Shown: positions 24,510-36,652 of the stretch, one piece after another
How positions within the stretch are numbered: position 1 is the stretch's first letter
How the letters are laid out: every line of letters begins with the position of its first letter
Source: Timema cristinae
Lineage: Eukaryota > Arthropoda > Insecta > Phasmatodea > Timematidae
Length of the DNA stretch: 64,000 nt
Assembly: GCA_039000515.1 (NCBI GenBank)
Contig: JBCFYV010000100.1
Location: 35,556,024-35,620,023 of the forward strand
Reading direction: 5' to 3'
Position numbers and translations under genes: made by a program
Notes under the pieces: generated by a model
The model's database searches: none
What the model was told of the DNA's origin: nothing
What the model saw: the letters and a program-made list of their open reading frames with translations, nothing else

Positions 24510-24821
24510 ATTGATGTTGACGTTTCATGACCACCTGAACCAGAAAAAGTGATTTTTTGAATGTCGTCCGTCTGTCTGTGTGTCTGAATCTCTTCTTAGA
24601 GACGAAACCATTTTACGGATCGGACTAAAATGTGGTGTTTAGGGGTTTTAAAGAGTTCCCTCGAAAAAATGACTTTGAAAGTATTTTACATAAGCGGAAG
24701 TTTCCAATTTTGATCATGTCTCCTTAACTCTTTGAGATACGAAATTATAGCAATCATATAGGACTATTAAAAAAAAATAGTTTTTATAGTTTTATAAAAC
24801 CAATAGTTTCCTAGCTATAAG

Positions 24822-24879
<58 letters not shown>

Positions 24880-24900
24880 GTCTTTAAAATGGAAAATTGA
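24510..24900 (+). mobile_element. Helentron-like fragment ending in an AT run
   Basis: CTTTGAGATACGAAATTATA and CCTAGCTATAAGCAAATATA match the 10.3-10.5 kb copy. An (AT)n microsatellite at about 24824-24876 sits at the homologous position. Confidence 0.45.
24824..24876. repeat. (AT)n microsatellite
   Basis: An uninterrupted AT dinucleotide run of about 50 bases. Confidence 0.95.
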
Positions 24901-25049
24901 TCATTATGCTCTTTAGTGGACAAATATATTCTTATTTTCTCAATGTTTCTTTAACAGTGTATATTATTTAATTTATGCTCTTGAACAAAATGTTTTCTTT
25001 ATGTTTCTGCAACAATGTATATAATTTTGTTTCACATATCATAGTTTCG

Positions 25050-25330
25050 AGTAGCTTTACCATTTAGGAGTGAGAAATTCTGTGTGGCGCACGGTACCCT
25101 TTGGGTTCAAAACCAGCCGGGGTCGACGGATTTTCCAAGAGCGTTAAAAATATGTAACACAACTTCCTTCGGAGGGGAAGTAAAGCCGTTGGTCCCGTGT
25201 CGATTGTGGCGTGTAAAGTAAGCCTGGATTGGATGTGAAATACCTTTCCCGGCAAAATTGGGAGTCATTTTCACTCTCGCTCATAGAAATTGTCGTTTGC
25301 TGATTTAATAATTTGATTCAGAAAGTGCAC
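25050..25330 (+). mobile_element. tRNA-derived SINE family F, second copy
   Basis: GGTACCCTTTGGGTTCAAAA is the degraded B-box region. The body matches 16.1 kb: GGGGAAGTAAAGCCGTTGGT, ACCTTTCCCGGCAAAATTGG, TTTCACTCTCGCTCATAG. The 63-residue minus frame here is not a gene. Confidence 0.68.
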
Positions 25331-25584
25331 GTTAAATACCTCAAATAAATAAAAATAAAATATAAATGAAACCTGATTACGATATGACGACTGGTTTGAC
25401 CGGTATAACTTCGTTAAATCACGCACTATCCTCGTGATAAGACTCACCGAAAATTAAAAAAAAAAAAAATTCTTTAAACTCACGCGTGAATTATTTAGGT
25501 CGTATTTAGCCCTCACTAAACAAGTTTTTGTGCAACTATTTTCTTAGAACCAACATCCCCGGCGTCAAAGTGTTTCTTTTTTAC

Positions 25585-26570
25585 TTTCTCATCGAAAGAG
25601 AAAGTACTGTAATCGTGAAAATTCTGTCTTGATATTATGATGAATTTTTACGTTTTATGTCGCCCTGAATACTGAAAAGTGGATTTTACAAAAGTCTTTC
25701 AAAAACCACAGATCTTAAACGGTTTGATGGAGTTTGTTCAAACTTGATATTTAAATATTATATGGCTATAACTACGGATGTTTTTTTTAAATTGACTCTA
25801 GAACATTATTTAAGGGTATTTTACTGATTATTTTTTCGAAAATGGCTCAAACTATTTCGTTTGAAATGAATACCTGGGAATTGTTTGAACTCCCAAATAA
25901 CACTACATACTTGATTTTTGGGTAAAAATTCGTTGAAAGTTTTTTTTTTTACTGAGGAGTTATTTTTTCAAAAAATAGAAATACTTTGATAAGGTCTCAA
26001 AGGATTTTGTTTAAAATGTATACCTCGGGAGTGTTTTACATTACAAATAAAACTGTATTCTTGTTATTTGGAGGAAATAGGGGTGGGGGAAGTGTTAATC
26101 GTTTTTTAAGGTTAATACACAAATTACCGTCTTTTTAAAAATTGAAATATTTTAAAAACAGCTCCAACAATTTGGTTACTATTTTACATGATAAACAATA
26201 CATGTTTATCTTTCAAAAATTGAATAACTTAATGCTACCTAGCCTACTTCTGGCAGATTTTAGAATATTAGAAATATTTCAAAAATAGTATTTTAATATT
26301 CATTTCATAATTGGTACCTTGGCATTAGTTTTCATGTTAGTTGAGATTTTTGTAAATATAAATAATATGGGGGTAGTTTATATATAACTGATATTTGAAA
26401 GTTTGATTATTTTTTAAAATGGTTCCAGCTATTTTGTTTTAAATGTATATTTAAAAAGTGTTTATTGTGATTAACAATATGATAGTCGGTTTTTTCTAAG
26501 AAAAAAGATTAGTTTACTAAAAGTATATTTTTGAAAATTTTGTTCTAAGCTATAATTTACTAAAGCAGAA
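25585..26570 (+). mobile_element. Helentron-like array: terminal hairpin plus units of about 145-150 bp
   Basis: It opens with the hairpin TTTTACTTTCTC...GAGAAAGTA. Diverged units follow, each with an 'aatggctc..ttggttcaaaatgtat' type segment, 'gtgttt(g/t)acat.acaaata' and 'tacttgtttttgg'; landmarks sit near 25879, 26029 and 26180. Central tandem repeats near 150 bp with a terminal hairpin recall Helentron/DINE-type elements, but this is inference. Confidence 0.55.
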
Positions 26571-26606
26571 AGTGTGTACAACTGTGTCGTACCATTTTTT
26601 TTTTAT

Positions 26607-26733
26607 TATTATTTAGGGAAAATCACCCTCACTACACCGAGATTCGAATCAAAATATTCCCGTTATCGTCAGACTATTCTATTGTGTGAGTGAAGCCTTA
26701 GACCATTTGGGCACTTAAGCGGGTTTTAGCATT
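26607..26733 (-). mobile_element. SINE B, tail missing
   Basis: GAGATTCGAATCAAAATATT B-box region and head end GGGCACTTAAGCGGGTT. Confidence 0.65.
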
Positions 26734-26962
26734 TTATTACCCGTCCGTTGATGTCCGTATATGTGTACGAATGGGATACTGATGGGAAAGGTAGATTATG
26801 GGTGGAGCTGTATCCACATTTGCGTGTGTACAAATCAGAAACCGCATTTGGGGGATGGAGGCTAACTCAAAACACCCGTCTAGAGTTCAAACCCAGAACC
26901 TCGCCACCATAAAACCACACAATATGAGAATTATGCCTTTCTGCTCACGTGTCCACCGGTGT
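26734..26962 (-). mobile_element. SINE B, diverged
   Basis: TTTATTACCCGTCCGTTGAT tail, CACATTTGCGTGTGTAC body, AGAGTTCAAACCCAGAACC B-box region. It is head to tail with the previous copy. Confidence 0.6.
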
Positions 26963-27196
26963 AGTATAGCAGAGTAATCCTTACTACCCAATCGATTGGT
27001 GCATGTGTAAAAGTGATTGACGTGAGTGGTGTGGTCGGCCAGCCATTTTGTCACGCCCACGCATCCATCGTGCTACGTGTCGTAATTACACACACGCACA
27101 TTGTTTTCCGGTGTCATGCATTATTGGAAACTAGTCTTTCGGTCGGTCAACGCTAATCTGATTATTAACCAACCTAACATAACCTAAACTTCAATT

Positions 27197-28663
27197 CAGG
27201 CGTGTCAAATTTGTTTGGTAATGAAGGACACATTCAAAATAAAAATAGCCGAATTTAAAAATATATATACATACCTATATCCGCACCTTCTTAAGTGAAA
27301 GAACATTTCACTTTTGAAAAACTTACTATTACAAAAAGAAAATTAATATTACATGTGATTTTAAGAGAAACTCTGTATTTTTTTTACCAGAAATATGAAC
27401 CCTTTTATGCGCGACAATGTTTTTAGAATTAAGACTTTTGTGTTGACGTCGCTTCCATTCTCGATAACAAATGCGTGTTCGTAAGCTCTGCGTGACTTCT
27501 TGGTAAATTGTTTCCTTTCATGATATATAACAAGTGTTTCACACATTTATGTGTGCCAATCATTACACAAATTTTGTTTGCAATTTTAAACATGATTGGT
27601 AATTGGTGCGTAAAGAATATATTCAGTGCGCCAACCTCACTTAATAGATTTCCTCAAATCATAACCAATTTCCAAATATAGCTCTTTGTTTATTGTGAAC
27701 TATTCCCTAAAAAATTATTATGAATACTAATTTTTTTTTCTTTCTAACTTACTACATATTTTTAGCTACTACTCGTTGATTTGTTATAATCGCTGTATAC
27801 AAACATGATGTATTTATTATTTTTGATGGCGATCCTTAATATGTTGTTCTTATTTTCAATGCTAGTATGTTAAAGGTATCGATCGACTCTTGGCCAGCAC
27901 TTTAGTAAAGAAAATCAAACTAACATTAAAATTATACAGTTAAACACGTCAAATGAAATAGTCTCATTGTTTATGTCTACAACATTTATCAAATTGAAAA
28001 TTGGGCCGCATTCAATGGCGAAGGAACTTTTTTTTAAGGTGAGGAGAGAGGGTTAATATAATTATGTGCTGTAATAGGGGATCACATTTTTTATATTAAA
28101 AAATACCCGGAAACTGTAACATTTAAAAGTCCCATTCTGCATTTTTCTCGTTTATTTTAAGCATGCCAAACATTAGAATAAATACACACAAACTAAATTA
28201 AGAAAAATTATATCTGATACAGCTTAACTCAAAATTATGAAACACAACTAAATTATAGTACGTTTCCAAACAGTTTTGACCAATTTCTTTACTAGCTATA
28301 AAAACAATAACTAGTTTTGTGATGTCGAGTGTGTTGAGCCTCCCAGGGTATGCATCAAGCAGACAACAGGTGATTTAGTATACGTCGCCTCATCGTAGAG
28401 CGGAGATAGTTTTGTTTGCGTCCAAGCATTGACAAACTTATTTCTGAAGTAGGTGCTTTGGCTGGTATGACTTTCCCGAGTTTTCAAAACCTCTTCTTTG
28501 TATCTTGCCTCAACAATATCCTTTTCTCCCTCCTCCTAAATTTTTTGGGGAAGTAAAATGTACCCTCCCCATTGATCCTGCGCCACTGGCCGCATTGTAG
28601 GTTTATTAAAAGCCCCGCGGGCCACGCTGGTTCATGGATCGGGTTGAGAGTTTGTAACGCCTG
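27197..28663. mobile_element. hAT-like element, about 1.47 kb
   Basis: The left end CAGGCGTGTCAAATTTG and right end GAGTTTGTAACGCCTG form imperfect TIRs. Subterminal GGCCGCATTG and CCCCGCGGGCCACG are typical of hAT ends. The flanks show no convincing 8-bp duplication, so it is old or one end is misplaced. The interior is AT-rich with no recognisable transposase; a 61-residue minus frame at 27361-27546 is unassigned. Confidence 0.55.
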
Positions 28664-28809
28664 CAGTATAATTGATAAGCGCTTGAAACGTGTTGACTTT
28701 GTATGAAAGTATATTTGTGTCAGTCATTACATAAAAGTGTATGAACTGAGAGTGAACTAAATTAAATCTATTTCTATTAAATTAATTTTAAAAAGAATAT
28801 CCAAATTCT

Positions 28810-29072
28810 TCTTGCTGGAGCCCGGGGTTCAATACTCTGTCCCACCACAGATTTATCTGATTGCCAAACCCTTCCTTCACCTCTGACAAGACGTGTATTG
28901 ATAACAACTTGTGAATGTGGGGAATGTCAAACCTCCAGCGTGGTTCGGATCCCACGTTAAACTGTAGGTCCTCCATTTCATCTCACAATCACCCTACCAC
29001 TACACATTAACGTAAGTGCGTGTAACCCGAACGGGTAGTAAGTCGCGGTGATGATAATAATAATAATAATAT
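28810..29072 (+). mobile_element. SINE A, 5'-truncated within the head
   Basis: It starts just upstream of the B box (CCGGGGTTCAATACTCTG). Exact 14-bp duplication AATATCCAAATTCT (28796-28809, 29073-29086). Confidence 0.92.
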
Positions 29073-29169
29073 AATATCCAAATTCTGGCTTTTTTAGGTT
29101 CTGTCCCGTGGTCTATAGTACTATAAGTGCATCTATTCTAGGTCATTTAGGGTGGTATTTTCCAAAGTG

Positions 29170-29860
29170 TGGTCTGTAGAATCTCAGGAAATTTAGCGAT
29201 AATAATGTGAACAGTGCTATTTTTTAATGTCAAACACTATCAAGATACCCATGTGTAACCAAATCGTTAGATCTAGTTTTAGAATATTTAAAGTTCTTGA
29301 AAAATTAATCATCAGTTAAATATCCATAAATGAGTTTTACCCCAAAAACAAGTAAACAGTGTTATTTGTTATGTCAAACACTCCTAAGATACCGATTTAT
29401 ATAAACCAAATCGTTCTAGCTATTTGTAAAATATGTCGAGTTTTTGAAAAATCAGTCATCTGTTAACTACCCTTGCGCGAATTGTTGATCCAAAACAAAT
29501 TCTATAGTGTTATTTGTCATGTCAAACAAATCCTAGATATGCATTTTAAACAAAATCGTTAAAACCCTTTTCGAAAAATTTGTAATTAAAAAAAAATTCA
29601 GCAATAAATTACCCTTGATTGAAGGGCTAAGGTGGAAAAAGTATTTTTGTGGTAATAGTCCTATAATATCTAAATATCATGTTTGAACAAAATCAATCGA
29701 ACCATTTTGAATCCGTGATCAGGGACAGACAGAGAGTATTGTAAAATCAATTTTTGGAGTTCGTGTTTACATAAAACGTAACATTTGTCATTAACTCGAG
29801 ATCGATTTTTTTTTTCACGATCACTCACGATACTTTCTGTTGATGTGAGAAAGTAAAATT
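29170..29860 (-). mobile_element. Helentron-like array, minus strand
   Basis: ATGTCAAACACT-type landmarks at about 29229, 29372 and 29520 give a 143-148 bp period. The conserved hairpin (ATACTTTCTGTTGATGTGAG then AAAGTAAAA) closes it at 29837-29857. Confidence 0.55.
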
Positions 29861-29869
29861 ATTACTAAA

Positions 29870-31205
29870 ACATATATGTATACTTAGGCCTAAAGTAATG
29901 CGATGAGGAGCTGACACTATACATAAAATAACACAGATAATATTGTAAAATAATATTTTTATATATTTTAATTATTTTTTTCCTTCCAATATTATACTAA
30001 AGGCCTATTCTTACCTTACTCTTACCTTATACAGACGATTGGATTTAAACCAAAGACTATCAATAAGGGGTTGGACACAGTTGAAAGATCTATGACGCAT
30101 CACTCATGCGCATTGCTTTTAGTGCACTCCAATTTTACCATTCATTTTTCAGATAAAGCTAGTAAAGCTACTGTATATACTTTCACGTATTCATACGTCA
30201 AGTCATGTGATCTGCAACTGTCACTTTTTTATAGATACTATCAATATCTACAACATAATATTAATAATAATATGGTAGCGTGTAATTGACTTTGGCCGAA
30301 AAAAATTTGTAATTTCTGAAAGGTTTTTTCTAAGAAAGTTTAACTGTCTTGAGTATGTATAAACAAATATTAACTTTGAAAGTTTCTTGTTAAGTGACAA
30401 TCTCTTTTAACCGTGAACACTCACGATGGTGCATAATTTTAAAACTCATCTTACATCTCATTCGAAATATATCTTCGAGTCGTGAGCGCTGCATTTGTAA
30501 AGTATTCTCAACGAAAGAAACTTTTTGATTCAAGATTGCTTACTTCAACTCACTGACCTTATTTCTAGAATTTGATGTCCCAATACTTATCTGAGAACCT
30601 TCTCATTGAAGAAGAAGAAGATAGAAAGAGGGAAAGGGTTCTCTAAGGTTCCTGCAGATTTATCACCCGAAAACCAATAAAGAACCGTCAATCGTGTTCC
30701 TTTTCTGCTGCGAAGCAATACACTTGTGGTATGGAAGAAAAGAAAAAGACCGAATTCACCCAAGAAGGTTGAGTTCCTCAACGCCCCCTGAACCGCCCCC
30801 CCCCCCTTTACCCAACCACACCCTTCTCATTTCTCCCCCAGGCTACTTGGTAGAGACAAAGACAGACAGAACTTGATGCCATGTCAGGAATTTCTTTTGA
30901 ATGGTGGGAATTGAAATGAGTCTTGCACTCTACTTTCTTACTATCTCATATCAAGAAGAAATTGATCTCTTTATTAAGACATATTTGTACGTTTTAAACA
31001 TGGTGACAAAAAAATAATAATGATTTACAAATAACTGATTTTGAAGTACTAACTACCCCTGCCTAACACACCCCGCTCCAGATTAATTGCAGTGTCTCAC
31101 CAGGAATGTGTTTTTTTCAAATATACAAAGAGGATACAAAGTTCATTGCTTACATAATTTTATGATTTTGACAACTTTATAAGTCCAAATTGAAAAAAAA
31201 CTTAT
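29870..31205. other. Mostly featureless
   Basis: Apart from the 30130-30280 repeat fragment and a poly-C tract near 30800, nothing is recognised. Frames at 30587-30876 lack domain features. Confidence 0.45.
30130..30280 (+). mobile_element. Single-arm relative of the 15.65 kb fold-back
   Basis: It shares CACGTATTCATACGTCAAG and TGTGATCTGC with the 50.3 kb copy. The 72-residue frame at 30071-30289 overlaps it and is not credible as a gene. Confidence 0.45.
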
Positions 31206-31209
31206 TTAA

Positions 31210-31950
31210 TAGTTGCTTACTTAAGGGTGGTTTTTCAAAAATTTAGAATATTTTACAAATGGTTCTGACAGTTTGGTTCCAACAGTTTGGTTCCAATTTA
31301 TGGGTATCTTGAGAGTGTTTGACATGACAAATAACCCTGTATACTTGGTTTTGGGTAACAATTCGAAAAAAAAGTCATCTATGAAGAGTGATATTTGAAA
31401 ATTCAAATTTATTTTGAAAATGGCTACAATGATTTTGCTTAAAATGTATATCTTGGAAATGTTTGAAGTTAACATGACAAATAATTTGTATACTTGTTTT
31501 GGGAGTGAAATTCGGCTATGGGTGGTTTAATAATACTTTTTTTTTAATTAGAACATTAAAAAAAATGGCTCTAGCGACTTAGTTCAAAATTGTTATTGGG
31601 AGAACATTTTACATATTAATAATAATATATCTTTGTCTATCCAAAATAAATTAATTTAAGGGTAGTTGATCTACAACTGATTATAGAAAGTTTGAATGTT
31701 TTGGAAATTGACCTTAAAGACTAAATTCAACATGAGACAAATAAAAAATAATTTTGGTTAGCATATAAATTGTTTTTGAAATTTAGTTAAACTTTTCTGG
31801 ACAATTTGTTTAAAAGTTATGTATAAAGAGTGATAATTTATATTAACAACATGATGTGTTTGGTTTTATCAGTGAAACCTATTTAAGGGGAATTTGCTAA
31901 AAACCTAATTTTAAAAATGTACTTTGAAGTCAGAACACACAATATAAGAA
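31210..31950 (+). mobile_element. Helentron-like array, hairpin end not seen
   Basis: GTTTGACATGACAAATAAC near 31317, AACATGACAAATAATTTG near 31470 and a weaker copy near 31608 give a period of about 147 bp. The sequence resembles the 25.6 kb array. Confidence 0.5.
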
Positions 31951-32096
31951 AGTTTGTGCGATTGTGTCGTGCTATTAATTTCCTTCTTATATCTTACGAT
32001 ATTTTTATTTAGTAGTTTTTAATTTCGCTTTGAACAAAAAAAAGTTAGTATTGTAAACTATATAATTCATCTATCTTTCTTAATAATTACCCACTT

Positions 32097-32390
32097 GTAA
32101 CGCCTCTCTGGTCTAGTGTTCAAGAGTCCCTGGTTACAGATTCAGAGGTCCCGGGTTCGATCCCCGGTGCTTCCAGATTATCTGTGAAGCAGTGGGTATG
32201 GAACGGTGTCAAACTTAGCCTCATGAGGACAAATTAAAAGCTACTTGAATAAAGAAGTAGTGGCTATGGTCTAGAAAACTAAGATTGACTACCTGATAGC
32301 TTGATGTGCTGACCACATGACACTCTCTATCCACCAATGTTAGCACTGTCTTCGCCAACTTGCTGTGGATGATCGGTGACGCCTTTTTTT
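32097..32390 (+). mobile_element. tRNA-derived SINE family D
   Basis: The head CCTCTCTGGTCTAGTG and a strong B box GGTCCCGGGTTCGATCCCCG lead into a body GCTTCCAGATTATCTGTGAA, CTCATGAGGACAAATTAAAA and TATGGTCTAGAAAACTAAGA. It matches 39985-40270 over its whole length. Confidence 0.72.
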
Positions 32391-33126
32391 TCCCCCTACA
32401 TACAGAGTTCAATTCAATTATTCCAAATTTATTAAAAAAATTCTAATCAGTCATTATTCAATCCTAACTAATGAAATCTGTTTCGAAACCAAGTGATCTG
32501 GAGCTCAGTCCTGGTGAAGTCTCAGACACGGATGACCCCCCCCCATTGTGTGTATTAACCACCTGAGGGAACAATATCGTTCTAAAACCACATCAGTGCG
32601 GCGAATTTGTATCAGTGGAACGCAAATAAATGCGGAATGCTGGTGAAGTGGAGAGGAATGTGGTTTTTTTCACTCGGCTCGGCTCGGATCGTGGTCAGTG
32701 AGCCCAACGAAGTACGTCAGACGGCTAATTTGAGTTCCGCCGGCTGCAAATTCCATCTACGTTTTAAACATTGCCTTATAGTTCTCGGCGTAAGAAAGGT
32801 TGATACTCTTCGAGGCCATTGATCAGTCATTCTAAGAAAAGAAGTTTATATAAACTAGTGTTCTATTCCGAACGGTTTACGAATTAGAGCTATTTATATT
32901 TAAAAGTACAGTATTTTGAATTTGGTGCGAAACATTGTCCTTCACTTCTTCTTTGATGACCGCTTTCTGAAACATATACAGTCGATGTTATTTGGCTGTT
33001 GTGAATTTTATATATATATATATATTAGAATATGCGTTACTTTTATTAAAAACCTTTGTTACTAATTACTTAATAGTTGTATAAACGGATTAGTTAAGTT
33101 TTGATTTAGATTGTAGTGTGACACAT
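32391..33126. other. No recognised feature
   Basis: It includes a moderately GC-rich patch (32590-32820) with a 71-codon plus frame. The predicted peptide has no recognisable motif and no splice context was established. Confidence 0.4.
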
Positions 33127-33280
33127 CTGAATATACCGCGTGGAGGGCTTGGAAAAACATTAGGAAAACCAAACCACCCTCAGTGCACATGACCGGGATC
33201 GACACCCTATCTCCCCGTCTTTGGCGATCTAGTCTGGCACGAGAGTAGGTGTTAGACCATGCGGCTACCGAAGCGGGTCA
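33127..33280 (-). mobile_element. SINE B, tail missing
   Basis: CGCGTGGAGGGCTTGG, ATGACCGGGATCGACACCCT and CCATGCGGCTACCGAAGCGG. Confidence 0.72.
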
Positions 33281-33359
33281 ACAATTCCTGATCGTGGAGT
33301 GTTTTCCGAACCGTCGACGGTATTCTCTAACAGCAGCAGACGGCATTCCATCGGAGAAG

Positions 33360-33508
33360 TAGAACACTGTATAAGTATTGTTAAAAAAAAATGCAACAAA
33401 TCTTTATAAATGTCTATTATTTTCTAAAAATACAGCACACTTATCCATAATGGATATTTGTAAAGATACGTAGCATTTTTTTAACACTACTTCTACAGTG
33501 TTACTATC
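33360..33508. mobile_element. Small fold-back MITE, about 150 bp
   Basis: The left arm AACACTGTATAAGTATTG, followed by a T/A run and AAATCTTTATAAATGTC, pairs with the right arm ATATTTGTAAAGATACGTAG then AACACTACTTCTACAGTGTT. Only about 20 unpaired bases lie at the centre. Confidence 0.7.
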
Positions 33509-33647
33509 AACAATCACAGCACACTGATGCATCATGCTTCAGATAGCGGTGCATTATGTCAGGAGGGAATGACAGTGTTTCACGTGAAATTCAAAATACG
33601 GTACATTCAAATAGCAACCGTTAGAATACGACACATATTTTTCTCAC

Positions 33648-33858
33648 CGGATACTATTACTACCTGTTCAGGTTATATGTATTAATTATAATTACTCTAA
33701 TGTGTTAAGGATGAAGAAGGAAGCATTTTAGAGGTAATCTACACAAATTTCCGTGGGAAGAGAGTGGGAAACCATTAAGGAAAAACAACCTCAATAGACT
33801 CGACTGGGATTCAAACCTTAATCTCTCTATCAGCAGGTCATTCTAACACGAGAGTTTA
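33648..33858 (-). mobile_element. SINE B, diverged
   Basis: ACTATTACTACCTGTTCAGG tail, CTGGGATTCAAACCTTAATC B-box region; head incomplete. Confidence 0.65.
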
Positions 33859-34184
33859 TATAAACTTTTTCTTTCTTATAATGACCGATACTATGACTAC
33901 TGCTTTTCCCCTGAAACACTCTGTATAAAATATATTCAAAATTATTATCTCAAAGATTCTAAACACTTAATTTTAATCCCTTGAATATATAGAGTGTATC
34001 TAGGATTTAGTTTTAAAGTTTAATGTGTTATGAATATTTTTAAATTTCGATTTCCTTGCAAATACTGACAAGGAAATCACTTAAACAAACAGGAGTAAAC
34101 CTTGTGCCTTACCTAACACAATAAGTCCTAGTGAAAGAAAAACAATGAGAAGACAAGATTATCTACTCCTGCATGTGCAAAGAT

Positions 34185-34460
34185 TGCGCCACATGATTAA
34201 TGCGATCTCGTTCTAATCTGTGGATGAGCGGTGAAAGTGTTTTCTTAGTCTCGTGTGTGGAACATCTTGGAAGGAAAGTTCTCCCGGGCCCCAGAGAGGG
34301 AAAGTGGTCGTGTTTTTAGTGCCGTGGTATCGGGCCGGCCCGGGCTGTTTTGTCACATCCGGAGATGATCTCTTCAACCGGTTACACTGACATTACACAC
34401 TCACACACATACTCATACATGCTGGAACATGGAGCCTGGGTTATTCTCGCTCACTTCTAA
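34185..34460. promoter_or_regulatory. GC-rich, apparently single-copy islet
   Basis: It contains TCTCCCGGGCCCCAGAGAGG, TCGGGCCGGCCCGGGCTG and GTCACATCCGGAGATGATC, in contrast to AT-rich surroundings. There is no open frame over 60 codons and no repeat match. It could be an enhancer, a promoter or a noncoding exon; the sequence alone does not decide. Confidence 0.3.
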
Positions 34461-35144
34461 GGCTCAGTCCGCATTTCTGGAAAGGTTTGATGGACACTGT
34501 GACCGTCATTTGTGTCTGGTCAGCATACATTAGTTTGAATGCAGCTTTTCGCGCTGGGACACTGCATGTGTGGACCATTCTAAGTGTTTCTAACGTGTCT
34601 GAGCTCTAACACTTGTGTAGTATACGGGCATTGCTAGAGTCTATTCGTCATAGGAGTGGTGGTAGCTGAGAGCTAAGCAAAAGATGTAAAAACGGTTAAA
34701 ATAAAAACATAATTAAAAACCAATTGTTGTGAAAGTTTTGACTGCCAAAAGTGACAATAAATCAATGGTTTTTTCAGATCGTATGGTTTGGCGAATGGAT
34801 ACATGAGTGTAGATTTGGTAAATTTGTTAGCTCCCGGTTACCACCACTCCATTGGTGAATTGACTTTACATTGCTTTTCTCAGTATCACATATATTCCTG
34901 TGATTTCTTCTCCCATATTTTCGAGTAATTCATTAAATTGCGTTTTTGACACACGAAAGTTTTGAAAAAAAAACTTTTGGTCATCTATCCTCAGATTGTC
35001 AAATAGTGAGCATAACAAACTGATCGCGTGGCAGAGTATGTGAGGGTAGGAGTTATTTTCCTATTTACCCTCTTTCTTATTTTCAGAAGCACTAGAAACA
35101 TCATTTACTCATCGCTTGAGCTAGAGTCGATTTTAAATACCGTA

Positions 35145-35615
35145 CAGTAAAACTCCGCTAGAGCGAACCCAGTTGGTCCGAAATTCTGGATAATCCGGGC
35201 ACAATTTTCAGAAAATGAGGGGAGAAGCTAAGTCAACTGAAATACATTTTATTGATTACAAACTCAACATTTAAAAAAAGAATTGGTAAGAACCGTGATA
35301 AAATGCTTGATATTTACATGTTACATAAATAATGTGTTTTTCCTTTAATTAAAAATCATTACAGGTATATAAAATATAAACTGTAAATCTCATATTACAT
35401 GTTATACAAAAGTCAAATGAATATGTAAATTTTATAATTTCATATAACCGTAATTTAAAATTTCTAAAAAAACGTTTGTCTCCATTAAGAATCTTTTTTA
35501 CTATCCCGTTTAATCCGAACAAGCTTATATCACAATTAGTTTTATTTAACACCTCATCTTACTACCTATTAGAGTTATATGCACCCAATTAGTTGTGATT
35601 AATGAGGTTTTACTG
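35145..35615. mobile_element. pogo/Tc1-like non-autonomous element, 471 bp
   Basis: The ends CAGTAAAACTCCGCTAGAGC and GATTAATGAGGTTTTACTG are inverted and flanked by TA on both sides (35143-35144, 35616-35617), as in pogo and Tc1-mariner elements. GGTCCGAAATTCTGGATAAT near the left end is typical of pogo-like TIR regions. A SINE 3' fragment lies near its right end. Confidence 0.82.
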
Positions 35616-35695
35616 TACTAACTAGAATATTACCCAGTTTGTTGGCAATGGAGTGCCCGACATTAGTGTCGCAAGTGTGAATATCGCACAAGTTT

Positions 35696-35773
35696 CAGGA
35701 TCTTCTAGTGCGCTTACCAGTGATGGATAGGTCAGTGTTTCGAGTTCCCGTTGGGGTGTACTGAGGGTGTGTT
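35696..35773 (+). mobile_element. SINE B, interrupted by a SINE A
   Basis: CAGTGTTTCGAGTTCCCGTT and GGGTGTACTGAGGGTGTG precede the SINE A tail at 35774. The 3' half is not found beyond it. Confidence 0.6.
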
Positions 35774-36094
35774 TTATTATTATTATATTATTATTATTAT
35801 TATATCATTATTATCATCACCGCGTCTTACTACCCGTTCGGGTTATACGCACTTACGCTAATGTGTTATGGTAGGTTGATTGTGAGATAAAATGGAGGAC
35901 CTACAGTATAACGTGGGATCCGAACCACAGTGGAGGCCTGGCATTCCCCACATTCACAAGTTGTGATTTATTCACGTCTTGTCAGAGGTTAAGGAAGGGT
36001 TTGGAATTCAGATAAATCTGTGCCGGGACCGAGGATTGAACCCCGGACCCGCAGCACAGAAGTCCGACACCTTACCCCTAGACCGCCAGGGCAC
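35774..36094 (-). mobile_element. SINE A, full length, nested in SINE B
   Basis: The long, irregular ATT/ATC tail precedes CACCGCGTCTTACTACCCG. The head ends in CCTGGCGGTCTAGGGG on the minus strand. It interrupts the SINE B at 35696. Confidence 0.88.
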
Positions 36095-36099
36095 ACGAT

Positions 36100-36615
36100 T
36101 GTGTAATAGCGCCCGTACACACACACAGACTGTGATCAAGTATGATTGCAGTTTCGTTATTGGCAATATCTCGAGTTTTGATAGGGGCTTTTTTTAAAAT
36201 TACTTCTCATCAATCCCACCTCCCTCTATATTACTTTTTTCTTTACGATTTTGTAAATTACATTATTTTCTAAACCTTTGGACTTAAAGATTGGTGATAA
36301 GGCGAATTATATAAAATTTTAGAATAGCATGCTTAAATTTGCACAAAGAAAATGAAATTTAAGTGGAATTTTATAATTAATTTATTTTCTGCCAATTTTG
36401 TTTTACTCCCCATAAATATATTGATTTAAAAAAACCTTAACAAAAACTAATTCTGAGCCTTTTCGCCCCGCCCCTCAACCTCCCTCCCCCCCCAACCGCC
36501 CCTGGTCTTTCCTTCAAAAAAAACCTCTTACGTAAATTAAATACGGCCCCATATGACAATCCTTGAAGGAAATAATTATATATATTTTTCTTAAAGGTTC
36601 AGTAGCACATGAGAT

Positions 36616-36652
<37 letters not shown>

